From Aminivibrio pyruvatiphilus (GTDB taxonomy: Bacteria; Synergistota; Synergistia; Synergistales; Aminobacteriaceae): 64,000 nt of DNA. The DNA lies in assembly GCF_004366815.1 (NCBI RefSeq), contig NZ_SORI01000006.1, positions 103,677 to 167,676 of the forward strand, in the 5' to 3' direction. The notes beneath the pieces were generated by a model. It did no database searches, was not told the DNA's origin, and worked only from the letters and a program-made list of their open reading frames with translations. A program made the position numbers and the translations under genes. Shown here piece by piece: positions 1 through 8,902 of this stretch; the first letter of the stretch is position 1, and each line of letters opens with the position of its first letter.

Positions 1-206
1 TGGCCTTCATTTACTATGGATTCAGAACGAGCCTCGCAACTGCTCTTCAATCAGCGAAACAGTTCGGCGACATCATAAAATTGCCTATGATGTACGTAAA
101 GCTGAATCTTCCAGTCGGTTTTTTGTTCATGTTGGTCCATATGGTCTATTTTCTGCTCGGCGCATTCAGGGCAGAGGATCCCCAGGATTTCATCCTGAGC
201 AGCTGA
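1..206 (+). CDS. TRAP transporter small permease (DctQ), C-terminal fragment
   Basis: An open frame runs in from the window edge (codons start at base 3) and stops with TGA at 204-206. The 67 visible residues include 'LPMMYVKLNLPVGFLFMLVH' and a hydrophobic segment near the end. This matches the last transmembrane helix of DctQ small permease subunits, which pair with DctM in TRAP carboxylate transporters. The stop lies 28 bases before the dctM start, as in a normal dctPQM operon. The start and the substrate-binding subunit lie outside the window. Confidence 0.8.
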   Translation, partial: AFIYYGFRTSLATALQSAKQFGDIIKLPMMYVKLNLPVGFLFMLVHMVYFLLGAFRAEDPQDFILSS

Positions 207-234
207 CGGCCCGGCCTGAAACAGGAGAGATGTC

Positions 235-1518
235 ATGACTACACTGTTGTTGATTTTCATTGGAAGTTTCGCCATAGGCGTCCCTATTGCCTTCGTTCTG
301 GGACTGACGGCACTGTACTATCTTCTCTTCGTCAGCAGCGTGCCGATCATGATTCTGGGACAGCGCCTCTACGCGGGAGTCGATAACTTTGTTCTGCTGG
401 CGATTCCTTTCTTCGTTTTCGCCGGCGAGCTGATGAACCGGACAAAAATTACGGAAGACCTGGTGAACTTCGCCAAAATGCTGGTCGGCTGGATTCCGGG
501 TGCCCTGGCGCAGGTCAACATCGTTACAAGCGTCTTCTTCGCCGGGCTTACCGGAGCAGCCGTGGCCGATACGGCTGCCATAGGATCCATCCTCATTCCG
601 GCCATGAAAGATGAAGGATACACGGCTGAATATGCGGCAGCGGTCACTGTGACATCCTCGATAATCGGTCCGATCATTCCTCCGAGCATCAACATGGTGG
701 TCTACAGCACGGTGACGATGGAATCGGTCGGCGCTCTTTTTATGGCCGGATTTGCCCCCGGCATTGCGATCGCACTCGGCCTTATGATAATAGCGCTTTT
801 CTTCGCGTTAAGGGAAAACCACCCGAGGAGGAAAGAGCGGCTTGCAAAAGGAGAAGCCTGGCGTACCACCAGGAAATCCCTTCTTGCTCTGCTGGCACCT
901 GTTATTCTGGTGGGAGGAATCTTCAGCGGTCAGTTCACTCCAACCGAGGCAGCCGCAGTAGCATGCGCTTACGTGCTTTTCGTCGGCGTCTTTATTTTCA
1001 GGACCCTCGGATGGAAGGAGATCTTCGAAAGCCTCAAAGTTACAGCAGTTACATCCTCCGTCATTTTGTTCATAATCTCCATAGCTACTGTGTTCGCCAC
1101 AATGCTGACGCTGGAAAGAATCCCCGCCCACATCGCCCATTACATTCTCTCCCTGACTCAAAACAAATATATCTTCCTTCTGGTTATCAACATCTTTTTA
1201 TTGTTTGTCGGGATGATAATGGAGACCGGTGTAAGCGTCATTCTTCTGGCTCCTATTCTGCTTCCCGTTGCGACAAGCCTGGGAATTCATCCTCTTCACT
1301 TTGCGCTGGTCATGCTGGTCAATCTGAATATCGGTCTCAACACACCGCCGCTGGGAGTCTGCCTTTACGTTGCCGCCCCCATAGCGAAAGTACGGTTTGA
1401 GAAAATAGCACGAGCTGCAGTTCCGTTCATCGCAATGCAAATTGTTGTTTTGATGATCATCACATACATCCCGGAGATTATTCTCTTTCTCCCAAGACTC
1501 CTTGGTTATATAACATAA
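235..1518 (+). CDS. TRAP transporter large permease (DctM family)
   Basis: The product has 427 residues, the normal DctM length, and is almost wholly hydrophobic, with about 12 membrane segments. Family landmarks are visible: 'FVLLAIPFFVFAGELMNRT' near residue 60, 'AVADTAAIGSILIPAMKDEGY' near 110, 'SIIGPIIPPSINMVVY' near 140, and 'NLNIGLNTPPLGVCLYVAAP' near 365. DctM is the ion-coupled translocation subunit that moves carboxylates delivered by a periplasmic binding protein. A Shine-Dalgarno sequence (AGGAGA) sits just upstream of ATG 235. The substrate cannot be read from the permease. The next gene cluster, for sugar or hydroxyacid catabolism, starts after a 195-base gap and may be co-regulated. 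Confidence 0.93.
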   Translation: MTTLLLIFIGSFAIGVPIAFVLGLTALYYLLFVSSVPIMILGQRLYAGVDNFVLLAIPFFVFAGELMNRTKITEDLVNFAKMLVGWIPGALAQVNIVTSVFFAGLTGAAVADTAAIGSILIPAMKDEGYTAEYAAAVTVTSSIIGPIIPPSINMVVYSTVTMESVGALFMAGFAPGIAIALGLMIIALFFALRENHPRRKERLAKGEAWRTTRKSLLALLAPVILVGGIFSGQFTPTEAAAVACAYVLFVGVFIFRTLGWKEIFESLKVTAVTSSVILFIISIATVFATMLTLERIPAHIAHYILSLTQNKYIFLLVINIFLLFVGMIMETGVSVILLAPILLPVATSLGIHPLHFALVMLVNLNIGLNTPPLGVCLYVAAPIAKVRFEKIARAAVPFIAMQIVVLMIITYIPEIILFLPRLLGYIT

Positions 1519-1713
1519 GACAATAAACACAAAAGAGTTTCAGCGTGCTGTGCTGTTACCTGAACCGACATCCGGGTCAGTATGGAAGTTTTAAACACGC
1601 ATACTGAAATTGCGAGGATAACATTCCCGGACTTTTCCGTTGCGCTGTTACCCTGATTGCCCCATGACACAAACAACATTTTCACAAGGACAATACTTTC
1701 CTGGAGGTGGATC

Positions 1714-2535
1714 ATGAATCCTGAAAGAATCGCAGAACTGAAAGAAAAGGCGCGGGCTGTGCGCCTCGGCATCATAGAGGCCCTCGGCCTCGAGAAGAGG
1801 GGACATCTCGGCGGTTCCATGTCATGCGCCGACATCGTGGCGGCCCTGTATTTCTACAAGATGCGCCACGACCCGAAAGACCGCTTTATGCCCGACCGGG
1901 ACCGGTTTATCATGAGCAAGGGACATTCCGTGCTCGCCCAGTACGCCGCCCTCGCGGAGGCAGGCTATTTCCCGAAGGAGACCCTGAAGAAAACCAAGAC
2001 CCTGGGATGCATCCTCCAGGGACACCCCGAGCGGGAGACCCCCGGAGTTGAGGCCAACACGGGTTCCCTCGGCCAGGGACTGTCCATCGGTGTGGGCATG
2101 GCTCTCGGAGGCCGGCTTGACGGTCTCGGCTACCACACGTGGGTTATCCTCGGCGACGGGGAACTTGCGGAAGGGCAGGTCTGGGAAGCCGTCACGGCAG
2201 CATCGGCCTTCAAGCTGGACAACCTCACAGCCATCGTGGACATGAACGGTATCCAGGCAGTGGGCAAGACCTGCGACCGGTACGATCTCGGCGACATCCG
2301 CGGCAAATTCTCCGCTTTCGGCTGGAAAACCTTCGAGATCGACGGCCACGACATGGCCCAGATAGTCCGTGCCCTGGATGAGGCGTCCGAAGTCAAGGGA
2401 GTCCCCACCGCCATCATCGCCCGGACAGTGAAGGGCAAAGGCGTATCCTTCGCCGAGAACACCCACGCCTACCACAACAACCTGCTGACGAAGGAACAGC
2501 AGGAACAGGCCGTGCGCGAAATACTCGCCATGTGA
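1714..2535 (+). CDS. Transketolase, N-terminal (ThDP-binding) subunit
   Basis: This 273-residue protein is the N-terminal half of a split transketolase. It carries the thiamine-diphosphate binding stretch 'GDGELAEGQVWEA' followed about 30 residues later by 'DMNGIQ', and the substrate loops 'GHLGGSMSCADIVAALYF' and 'SKGHSVLAQYAAL'. Transketolase moves two-carbon ketol units between sugar phosphates; split forms need both subunits. ATG 1714 was chosen over an in-frame upstream start because GGAGG at 1703-1707 is correctly spaced. The C-terminal partner follows after 13 bases. Its place beside transporters and dehydrogenases suggests a dedicated catabolic enzyme rather than the housekeeping one. 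The exact substrate is unknown. Confidence 0.93.
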   Translation: MNPERIAELKEKARAVRLGIIEALGLEKRGHLGGSMSCADIVAALYFYKMRHDPKDRFMPDRDRFIMSKGHSVLAQYAALAEAGYFPKETLKKTKTLGCILQGHPERETPGVEANTGSLGQGLSIGVGMALGGRLDGLGYHTWVILGDGELAEGQVWEAVTAASAFKLDNLTAIVDMNGIQAVGKTCDRYDLGDIRGKFSAFGWKTFEIDGHDMAQIVRALDEASEVKGVPTAIIARTVKGKGVSFAENTHAYHNNLLTKEQQEQAVREILAM

Positions 2536-2548
2536 GGAGGACGGGACC

Positions 2549-3472
2549 ATGTTGATGAATCTTCGGACTGCCTACGGCGAGGAACTTCTCGCCCTTGCGA
2601 AAGAAAATTCCAGGGTCGTGGCCCTGGACGCGGACCTCTGCGGCTCCACCCAGTCGGTGGTGATCGAGAAGAACTTCCCCGAGCGGTATTTCGAGATGGG
2701 CATCGGCGAACAGAACATGATCTCCGTGGCGGCAGGCCTTTCCCTCACAGGCAAGATCCCCTTCGCCCACTCCTTCGCCGTCTTCGCCTCAGGGCGCCCC
2801 TTCGACCAGATCCGCCAGAGTGTCTGCCTGCCGAAGCTCAACGTGAAAATCGTCGGTTCGAGCTGCGGCCTCTCCGACTTCGGCGACGGCGCCACTCACC
2901 AGTCTTTCGAGGATCTGGCCACCATGAGGGTGCTTCCCGGAATGACCGTCTTCTGCCCCGCCGACGGAGTGGAGACGAAATGGGCCGTCCGTGAGGCTGC
3001 GGCCATCGACGGGCCGGTCTACATCAGGCTGAACCGGAACGACCTTCCTGTTATTTTCGACGAGAATACCCCCTTCGCCACCGGGAAGCCCCTTGTGGTG
3101 AAAGAGGGCTCCCAGGTGGCCCTTATGGGCACAGGCACCATGACCGCCATCGCCATGGAAGCCGCGGACCTTCTGGAAAAGAAGGGCATCTCCGTCCGGG
3201 TAATCCATCTCGGGACCATCAAGCCCATCGACGGCGAAGCCCTCGCGAAGTCGGTAAACGGCGTCAAGGGCATTGTCACCTGCGAAGAGCACACCATCTA
3301 CGGCGGGCTCGGCTCGGCAGTGGCGGAAGCTCTGTGCGCAGCTCCCCTGCCCATGCGCATGGTGGGAATCCAGGACAGGTACGGCCAGTCGGCGGTCTGC
3401 TACGACGAACTTCTCGTGCATTACGGCCTGACGAAGGAAAATATCGCGGCGGCTGCCGAAAAACTGCTGTAA
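2549..3472 (+). CDS. Transketolase, C-terminal (pyrimidine-binding) subunit
   Basis: The 307-residue product has the transketolase pyrimidine-binding and C-terminal domains. The catalytic glutamate lies in 'FEMGIGEQNMISVAAGLS' near residue 52, followed by 'FAVFASGRPFDQIRQSV', and the regulatory domain begins near 185 ('VALMGTGTMTAIAMEAAD'). It forms an active enzyme only together with the N-terminal subunit encoded 13 bases upstream, so the two genes are surely co-transcribed. A GAGGAGG ribosome site overlaps the end of the upstream gene. The arrangement resembles 1-deoxyxylulose-5-phosphate synthase and E1 enzymes in layout, but length and motifs favour transketolase. Confidence 0.93.
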   Translation: MLMNLRTAYGEELLALAKENSRVVALDADLCGSTQSVVIEKNFPERYFEMGIGEQNMISVAAGLSLTGKIPFAHSFAVFASGRPFDQIRQSVCLPKLNVKIVGSSCGLSDFGDGATHQSFEDLATMRVLPGMTVFCPADGVETKWAVREAAAIDGPVYIRLNRNDLPVIFDENTPFATGKPLVVKEGSQVALMGTGTMTAIAMEAADLLEKKGISVRVIHLGTIKPIDGEALAKSVNGVKGIVTCEEHTIYGGLGSAVAEALCAAPLPMRMVGIQDRYGQSAVCYDELLVHYGLTKENIAAAAEKLL

Positions 3473-3508
3473 AATTTCGATAAAAGATACCCAACGGGAG
3501 GGATTGCA

Positions 3509-4393
3509 ATGCAGAACATTGGATTCATCGGTCTCGGGATCATGGGGAAGCCCATGGCGAAGAACCTTCTGGCAGCCGGAAAATCACTGGTCGTCTATGA
3601 CATCGTTCCGGCAGCCGTGGAAGAACTCGTCTCCGCGGGCGCCGAAAAAGGAACAAGCCCCAGGGACGTGGCGGAGCGGAGCGACATTGTCATCACCATG
3701 CTGCCGAACTCTCCCCACGTGAAGGAAGCCGTCTGCGGCGAAAAGGGCATCCTCGAAGGGGCCAAAAAAGGACAGATCATTGTTGACATGAGCTCCATCG
3801 CCCCCCTGGTGAGCCGGGAACTCGGGGCACTCCTCGCCGAAAAGGGAGCCGAGATGCTCGACGCCCCCGTCAGCGGGGGCCAGGAAAAGGCCGAGAAGGG
3901 AACCCTCGCCATCATGGTGGGCGGAAGCGAAGCATCCTATGAAAAGGTGAAAGACATCCTCGCCTTCATGGGCAAGAGCACCCTCGTGGGCGATCTCGGC
4001 GCAGGGCAGACCACCAAGCTGGTGAACCAGAGCATCGTGGCCGTGAACATCGCTGCCGTCGCCGAAGGCATGGCCTTCGCGAAAAAGGCCGGAGTAGACC
4101 CCGAAAAGGTGTTCAACGCCATCCGGGGCGGCCTCGCCGGCAGCCAGTGCATGGAGGACAAGGCCCCCCGCATGTTCGAGGGCAGATACAACCCGGGCTT
4201 CCGGATCAACCTCCACATCAAGGACCTGAACAACGTCCTCGAGACGAGCCGCTCGCTCCACGTGTCCATGCCCCTGACGGCCCAGCTCATGGAAATGTTC
4301 CAGAACCTTGCAGCCGAAGGCCACGAGACCCTTGACCACGGCGCCCTGGGCCTGTTCTACGAAAAGCTCAACAGCCTTTCGCTGAAGAAATAA
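3509..4393 (+). CDS. NAD(P)-dependent beta-hydroxyacid dehydrogenase (3-hydroxyisobutyrate / tartronate semialdehyde reductase family)
   Basis: The 294-residue protein opens with a Rossmann motif 'GFIGLGIMGKPMAKNL'. It has the substrate loop 'DAPVSGGQEKAEKG' near residue 118 and the catalytic lysine K170 in 'GAGQTTKLVNQ'. These are the hallmarks of the 3-hydroxyisobutyrate dehydrogenase, tartronate semialdehyde reductase and sulfolactaldehyde reductase family, which interconverts short semialdehydes and hydroxyacids with NAD(P). It lies in the same operon as the split transketolase (36-base gap, good GGAGGG site). A role in reducing a C3 aldehyde made by the transketolase would make sense but is inference. 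Confidence 0.9.
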   Translation: MQNIGFIGLGIMGKPMAKNLLAAGKSLVVYDIVPAAVEELVSAGAEKGTSPRDVAERSDIVITMLPNSPHVKEAVCGEKGILEGAKKGQIIVDMSSIAPLVSRELGALLAEKGAEMLDAPVSGGQEKAEKGTLAIMVGGSEASYEKVKDILAFMGKSTLVGDLGAGQTTKLVNQSIVAVNIAAVAEGMAFAKKAGVDPEKVFNAIRGGLAGSQCMEDKAPRMFEGRYNPGFRINLHIKDLNNVLETSRSLHVSMPLTAQLMEMFQNLAAEGHETLDHGALGLFYEKLNSLSLKK

Positions 4394-4409
4394 GGGAAAC
4401 AGTCCGGAA

Positions 4410-4431
4410 GCCGCTCCCTTCGGGAAGCGGC
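4410..4431 (+). promoter_or_regulatory. Intercistronic hairpin ahead of tctC
   Basis: GCCGCT-CCC and GG-AAGCGGC form a compact stem around TTC(G), just after the dehydrogenase stop. No run of T follows, so it is unlikely to be a full terminator. Such hairpins often protect the mRNA of a binding protein that must be made in excess, or cause partial termination. Confidence 0.4.
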
Positions 4432-4546
4432 ACGCCTGCGAAAAAGGAGGGATGCCCGGGAGAGAGTCTCGAAATCCGGAAGGGTACGCGGAATCCGAAA
4501 GCTTCTGTTCCACTGATACCAATACCTGACAAAAGGAGTGGTTATT

Positions 4547-5602
4547 GTGAAGAAGTTCGCTTCCATTATCGCCATTGTCCTGATCGCTGCCCTCGCTCTC
4601 GGCGGCACAGCCTTCGCAGCCGACAAGATCTGGCCCAAGGGAACCCCGACGGTCATCGTCGGCTTCGGAGCCGGCGGCGGCACCGACACGTCCGTCCGTC
4701 CCATGATCGCACTCATGTCCAAGTACCTGAACGAGACCATCAACGTGGCCAACATGCCCGGCGCGGCCAGCGCGGTCGCCGCGGAGCACGTCCTCGGCCT
4801 TCCCGGCGACGGCTACACCATGTTCGCCACCGGTTCCGGATGCTTCGGCGGCTTCAAGATCAAGGAAACCTCCAACTCCGGCTGGGAAGAGTGGACATCA
4901 TGGCATCCCTTCCAGGGTCCCGCAGCCATCCTCGTGGGCGCCAACAGCCCCATGAAGACCTTCGACGACGTGGCAAAGGCTCTGAAGGACGGATCCGTCA
5001 ACATGGGCATCTCCGGCTTCGGCAACGGACCTCACGTCATCATGCAGGCCATCGCTGAAGTCGCCGGCATCGGCGAAATCAACTACGTCACCTTCGACGG
5101 CGACCGTAACGTGGCCACCGCCGTCATGGCCGGCGAAGTCGAAGTGGGCATCGTGACCTTCTCCTCCGCCATCGACATGGCCCAGGCCGGCTCCATCCGC
5201 GCCGTCACCGTCATGATGAAGGAGCCCATGAAGATCACCGACGCCATCACCATCGATCCCATCGTGAAGGTTCTTCCCGGCAGCGACAAGATCCCCGACC
5301 TGAGCGAAACCTGGCCGATCTGCATCCGCCGCGACGCCCCCCAGGAGATCAAGGACAAGATCACCGAGGCCTTCCACTGGGCCCTCAAGCAGCCTGAAAT
5401 CCTTGAATACACGAAGCAGAAGGGCCTGAACATCGTCGGGCTCACCGGCGATGACGCGGACCGCTTCCTTTCCCTCCAGATCTCCGGTTACTCCTGGGTA
5501 CTCTACAACGCCAAAATGGCAGAGAAGTCCCCCGCCGACTTCAACATTCCCAAGCTCGCCGACTGGAACTGGGAGACCGAAAAGAAGAAGCTGAACAAAT
5601 AA
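4547..5602 (+). CDS. Tripartite tricarboxylate transporter substrate-binding protein (TctC family)
   Basis: The protein has 351 residues. GTG 4547 is preferred as start because AAAAGGAG lies at 4531-4538; an upstream in-frame GTG falls inside that ribosome site. The signal peptide is clear: basic 'KKF', a hydrophobic core, and 'GGTAFAADK' as the cleavage region. The mature part has TctC features such as 'VIVGFGAGGGTDTSVRPM' and 'VANMPGAASAVAAEHV'. TctC proteins capture carboxylates in the periplasm and deliver them to TctAB. The membrane subunits follow immediately. The ligand cannot be read from the sequence; tricarboxylates, dicarboxylates, sulfonates and aromatic acids are all known in this family. 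Confidence 0.92.
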   Translation: MKKFASIIAIVLIAALALGGTAFAADKIWPKGTPTVIVGFGAGGGTDTSVRPMIALMSKYLNETINVANMPGAASAVAAEHVLGLPGDGYTMFATGSGCFGGFKIKETSNSGWEEWTSWHPFQGPAAILVGANSPMKTFDDVAKALKDGSVNMGISGFGNGPHVIMQAIAEVAGIGEINYVTFDGDRNVATAVMAGEVEVGIVTFSSAIDMAQAGSIRAVTVMMKEPMKITDAITIDPIVKVLPGSDKIPDLSETWPICIRRDAPQEIKDKITEAFHWALKQPEILEYTKQKGLNIVGLTGDDADRFLSLQISGYSWVLYNAKMAEKSPADFNIPKLADWNWETEKKKLNK

Positions 5603-5603
5603 C

Positions 5604-6092
5604 ATGACAGGAAGAGTGCACAAGGGTTCCGGGGCGGACTACATTTCCGCCGTATGCCTGATCGTCTTCGGGGCGGCGTTCGCAACCGCCGCCCTGAGGA
5701 TGCGGGTATTCAACAACTCCTTTCTCGTCTCCCCCGGGCTTTTTCCTCTCATTCTGGGAGGCGTGTTCATCCTTCTGGGCTTCCTCCTTCTCCGCTCCGC
5801 AGCAAAGCGGGGCGGAAAGGACCAGGCCCTCCATGTCCTCGGGAAGGAAAACCTGACCGCATTTTTCTCCTCTCCGAAGGTACGGAAAGGAACCGTCCTG
5901 CTCCTCCTCGTCATCGCGTATGTCGCGGCGGTGGCATATATCCCGTTCCTCTGGGCAACGGCGGGATATCTCATCGTCACGTTCCTCTACCTCAAGGCCA
6001 TGAAGCTGCACTGGAGCATTCTCCTGGCCTTTGCGGCGGCCTGGGTGATCACCGCAGCCTTCCGGGATCTCTTCCGGATCCCCATGCCGTAA
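5604..6092 (+). CDS. Tripartite tricarboxylate transporter small membrane subunit (TctB family)
   Basis: The 162-residue membrane protein has four predicted helices, including 'YISAVCLIVFGAAFATAALR', 'LFPLILGGVFILLGFLLL' and two C-terminal ones. This is the usual TctB size and layout. ATG 5604 begins one base after the tctC stop, so translation is tightly coupled. TctB is the poorly conserved small subunit that works with TctA to move the substrate across the inner membrane. Sequence alone would give a weak match; the position between tctC and tctA makes the call firm. Confidence 0.88.
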   Translation: MTGRVHKGSGADYISAVCLIVFGAAFATAALRMRVFNNSFLVSPGLFPLILGGVFILLGFLLLRSAAKRGGKDQALHVLGKENLTAFFSSPKVRKGTVLLLLVIAYVAAVAYIPFLWATAGYLIVTFLYLKAMKLHWSILLAFAAAWVITAAFRDLFRIPMP

Positions 6093-6107
6093 GAAAGGGA
6101 GGAGATC

Positions 6108-7667
6108 ATGGAAATACTGCATCTTCTCGCGGATGAAACGGTACAGGTGGGAACCTCCCTCGTGGGAGCCCTCAACCCCACCATTCTCGGCCTGATTTTC
6201 GGAGGTAGCCTTCTCGGCCTCCTGGTAGGAGCTATACCGGGCCTCACTGCCACCATGGCCCTGGCCCTTCTCATCAACCTCTCCTACGGCATGCCCCTGG
6301 AGAACGCCGTGGCCTTTCTTCTCGCCGTATACATCGGCGCCGTCTCCGGAGGCCTCAACGCGGCCATCATGATCAACATCCCCGGCACCCCCTCCGCGGC
6401 GGCCACCTGCCTCGACGGCTTCCCCCTGGCGAAGCAGGGCAAGGGCGGCCTCGCCATAGGCACGGGGCTCATCGCCTCCTTCGTTGGAACCATCTTCAGC
6501 ATCCTGGTCATGATCTTCCTCTCGCCCCTCATCTACAAAATCGCCCTGAAGTTCGGCCACTGGGAGATGTTCCTGCTTGCCCTCTTCGGCATCATGATCT
6601 GCGGCACCCTCTCAGCCGGAAAAGACCCCCTCAAGGGGTGGATCGTCGGCTTCCTCGGCTTTGCCGCCGCCATGGTGGGCATGGAGCAGATCTTCGCCTA
6701 TCCCAGGCTCACCTTCGACTTCCTCCAGCTCAAGGGAGGCATCCCCCTCATTCCCGCGCTCATCGGCGTCTTCGGTGTCTCGGAGTTCCTCGCCGTGCTC
6801 CAGGAGGAAGTGGCCTACAAAATTGAAGGGAAAGTCGGAAAGGTCATCCCCCCCATGAAGGAGTTCGTCCCCCTCATCCCCTCGGCGGTCCGTTCGGGAA
6901 TCATCGGCGTGATCATCGGCGCAATCCCCGGAGCCGGGGAGGACATCGGCAGCTGGCTCTCCTATGACGTGGGCAAACGGCGCTCCAGGAAGGGGCATCT
7001 CTTCGGCACCGGCAGCTATGAAGGCCTCGTCTGCTCGGAGGTGGCAAACAACGCCGTCATCGGCGGCGCCATGATCCCCCTGCTCACCCTCGCCGTTCCC
7101 GGCAGCCCCCCGTCGGCCATGTTCCTGGCCGCAGTCTGGCTTCACGGCGTCCGTCCGGGCCCCATGCTCAACTTCGAAAACCCCGGCTTCCTGCCCCTCG
7201 TGGCGGCAATGCTCATCCTCGGGTCCTTCGCCATGCTCTTCTGGGGGCTTACTCTCGCCAAGCCAATGGTGGCAGTGCTCAAGATCAAGCGGGAAATCCT
7301 TCTGCCCATCGTCATTCCCCTGACGGTGATCGGCGCCTATGCCGGCGGAGTCCGCATCTTCGACGTCTACCTCATGCTTGCCTTCGGCGTGCTCGGCTAT
7401 GCGCTGCGCCAGATGGACTACCCCCTCGCGCCCCTGGTCCTCGGGCTCATCCTCGGCCCCCTGGCCGATACCAGCTTCCGGCGGGCCCTGCAGCAAAGCC
7501 GGGGCGCCATTCTGCCCCTGCTCGAGCGGCCCATCGGGCTCATCCTGCTGGCCTGCGTCGCGTGGCTTATCTGGACCGGCATCAAGAGAACGAAACAGTA
7601 CTACGCGGAAAAGGCGATAGCGGACGCGGCGGAAGACGCCGCGGCAGCGGCCGCCGAGTCGGAATGA
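6108..7667 (+). CDS. Tripartite tricarboxylate transporter large permease (TctA family)
   Basis: The 519-residue protein is the main membrane subunit. It shows the two repeated TctA signatures, 'VGAIPGLTATMALALLINLS' near residue 45 and 'IGAIPGAGEDIGSWLSYD' near 270, along with 'YIGAVSGGLNAAIMINIPGT' and 'AVPGSPPSAMFLAAVWLHG'. About 12 helices are expected. The C-terminus is alanine and glutamate rich. It follows tctB by 15 bases with a GGAGG site and completes the tctCBA order. It uses an ion gradient to import the acid held by TctC. Confidence 0.94.
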   Translation: MEILHLLADETVQVGTSLVGALNPTILGLIFGGSLLGLLVGAIPGLTATMALALLINLSYGMPLENAVAFLLAVYIGAVSGGLNAAIMINIPGTPSAAATCLDGFPLAKQGKGGLAIGTGLIASFVGTIFSILVMIFLSPLIYKIALKFGHWEMFLLALFGIMICGTLSAGKDPLKGWIVGFLGFAAAMVGMEQIFAYPRLTFDFLQLKGGIPLIPALIGVFGVSEFLAVLQEEVAYKIEGKVGKVIPPMKEFVPLIPSAVRSGIIGVIIGAIPGAGEDIGSWLSYDVGKRRSRKGHLFGTGSYEGLVCSEVANNAVIGGAMIPLLTLAVPGSPPSAMFLAAVWLHGVRPGPMLNFENPGFLPLVAAMLILGSFAMLFWGLTLAKPMVAVLKIKREILLPIVIPLTVIGAYAGGVRIFDVYLMLAFGVLGYALRQMDYPLAPLVLGLILGPLADTSFRRALQQSRGAILPLLERPIGLILLACVAWLIWTGIKRTKQYYAEKAIADAAEDAAAAAAESE

Positions 7668-7715
7668 ACGACCGCGCCGGAGAACACCCCGGTTCATGAG
7701 GAGGAGAGACACATT

Positions 7716-8753
7716 ATGCGCGCAGTAGTGAAATATCTCAGGGAAGACGGCAACACGGAAGTGCGGGACGTCCCCGTACCGGAGATCGGGCCAGCCGATG
7801 TCCTGGTGAAGGTGGCCTACATAGGCATCTGCGGAAGCGACCCCCACATGTTCCACAACCAGGTTTCATACCCCATGGCGGTGCCCATCATCCTCGGGCA
7901 CGAATTTTCGGGGACCGTCGAAAAAGTCGGTTCGGAAGTGAAAAACTGGAAGCCCGGCGACAGGGTCACCGCCGAAACCCATGCCCGCTTCTGCGGGAAG
8001 TGCGTCCTCTGCAAGACCAACAACTACCGCTTCTGCAGGGAACGCAAGGGATACGGCTTCGGTGTCGACGGGGCTTTCGCCGAATACGTCTGCGTCCCCG
8101 AGAGGATTCTCCACGCCGTTCCCGATTCAGTCACCCTCAAGGACGCCTCCTGCACCGAGCCCGTCTGCGTGGCCTACAACGTGGTCATCGCCAAGATGGG
8201 CGTCAAGGCCGGAGACTCCGTGGCCGTCCTCGGCCCCGGCCCCATCGGCATCCTGTGCGTGCACATGGCCAAAATGGCAGGAGCCAGCCACATCGTCGTC
8301 TTCGGCGCCCCCGGGGACGAAAAGCGCCTTGAAATCGCCCGGAGCTACGGCGCCACGGAAACCTACGTCCTGGGCGGATCGGCGGATCCCAAGACAGTGG
8401 CGGCCAAGTTCAACGAAGGCTACGGCTTCGACTCCGTGGTGGACGCCGCAGGCCCCACCGCCACCCTCAAGATTTCCATGGACGTCGTCATGCCCGGCGG
8501 CGTCATCAACAAGGTCGCCTGGGGGCCCAAGCCGGTGGACATGAGCCTCGACCCCCTGCTCTCCAAGGGCGTCACCCTCCAGGGCTCCTTCAGCCACACC
8601 TGGGACATCTGGGAAAAGGTTCTCGTCATGATGGGCCAGGGACAGATGCCCCTGGACGCCCTCATCACCCACGAGCTTCCCCTCGAGGAATGGCACGAGG
8701 GCTTCGAGCTCATCGAAAGCAGGGATGGCCTCAAGGTCGTCCTGAAGCCCTAA
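7716..8753 (+). CDS. Zinc-dependent alcohol dehydrogenase (threonine/sorbitol dehydrogenase-like)
   Basis: This is a 345-residue medium-chain dehydrogenase. Catalytic zinc ligands are visible as C39 in 'GICGSDPHMF' and H62/E63 in 'GHEFSGTVEKVG'. The four structural zinc cysteines are C93, C96, C99 and C107 in 'FCGKCVLCKTNNYRFC'. The nucleotide-binding motif is 'VAVLGPGPIGILCVHMAK'. The family oxidises secondary alcohols such as threonine, sorbitol or other polyols with NAD(P). It ends the transketolase-Tct block and is followed by a terminator, so it probably handles the same imported substrate or an early intermediate. The true substrate is not recognisable. Confidence 0.9.
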   Translation: MRAVVKYLREDGNTEVRDVPVPEIGPADVLVKVAYIGICGSDPHMFHNQVSYPMAVPIILGHEFSGTVEKVGSEVKNWKPGDRVTAETHARFCGKCVLCKTNNYRFCRERKGYGFGVDGAFAEYVCVPERILHAVPDSVTLKDASCTEPVCVAYNVVIAKMGVKAGDSVAVLGPGPIGILCVHMAKMAGASHIVVFGAPGDEKRLEIARSYGATETYVLGGSADPKTVAAKFNEGYGFDSVVDAAGPTATLKISMDVVMPGGVINKVAWGPKPVDMSLDPLLSKGVTLQGSFSHTWDIWEKVLVMMGQGQMPLDALITHELPLEEWHEGFELIESRDGLKVVLKP

Positions 8754-8778
8754 CAGCAAAGGAAACGCAACGACAACG

Positions 8779-8815
8779 CGGGCCGGGGAGACGACCCCCG
8801 GCCCGTTTCCTCTTT
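8779..8815 (+). terminator. Rho-independent terminator of the catabolic operon
   Basis: A 10-bp GC stem (8779-8788 with 8796-8805; arm CGGGCCGGGG) is followed by TTTCCTCTTT. It lies 26 bases after the alcohol dehydrogenase stop. A near copy occurs at 9627-9656. Confidence 0.8.
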
Positions 8816-8902
8816 AAGTCTCCTTTTTCGAACATCCATAAGAATCTCATTCCCCGGCGTGCATTCCTAAAAAGCGAACCTTCGCCGGGAAAGACGGAAA
8901 AC

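Noticed and set aside
1519..1713. Possible leader RNA between dctM and the transketolase genes
   Set aside because: Only a weak hairpin near 1560-1580 (CTGAACC...GGGTCAG) is visible; no promoter or riboswitch pattern convinced me.
3584..4789. 401-codon minus-strand frame
   Set aside because: It lies opposite the beta-hydroxyacid dehydrogenase and tctC genes, has His/Gly/Asp-rich composition and no recognisable domain.
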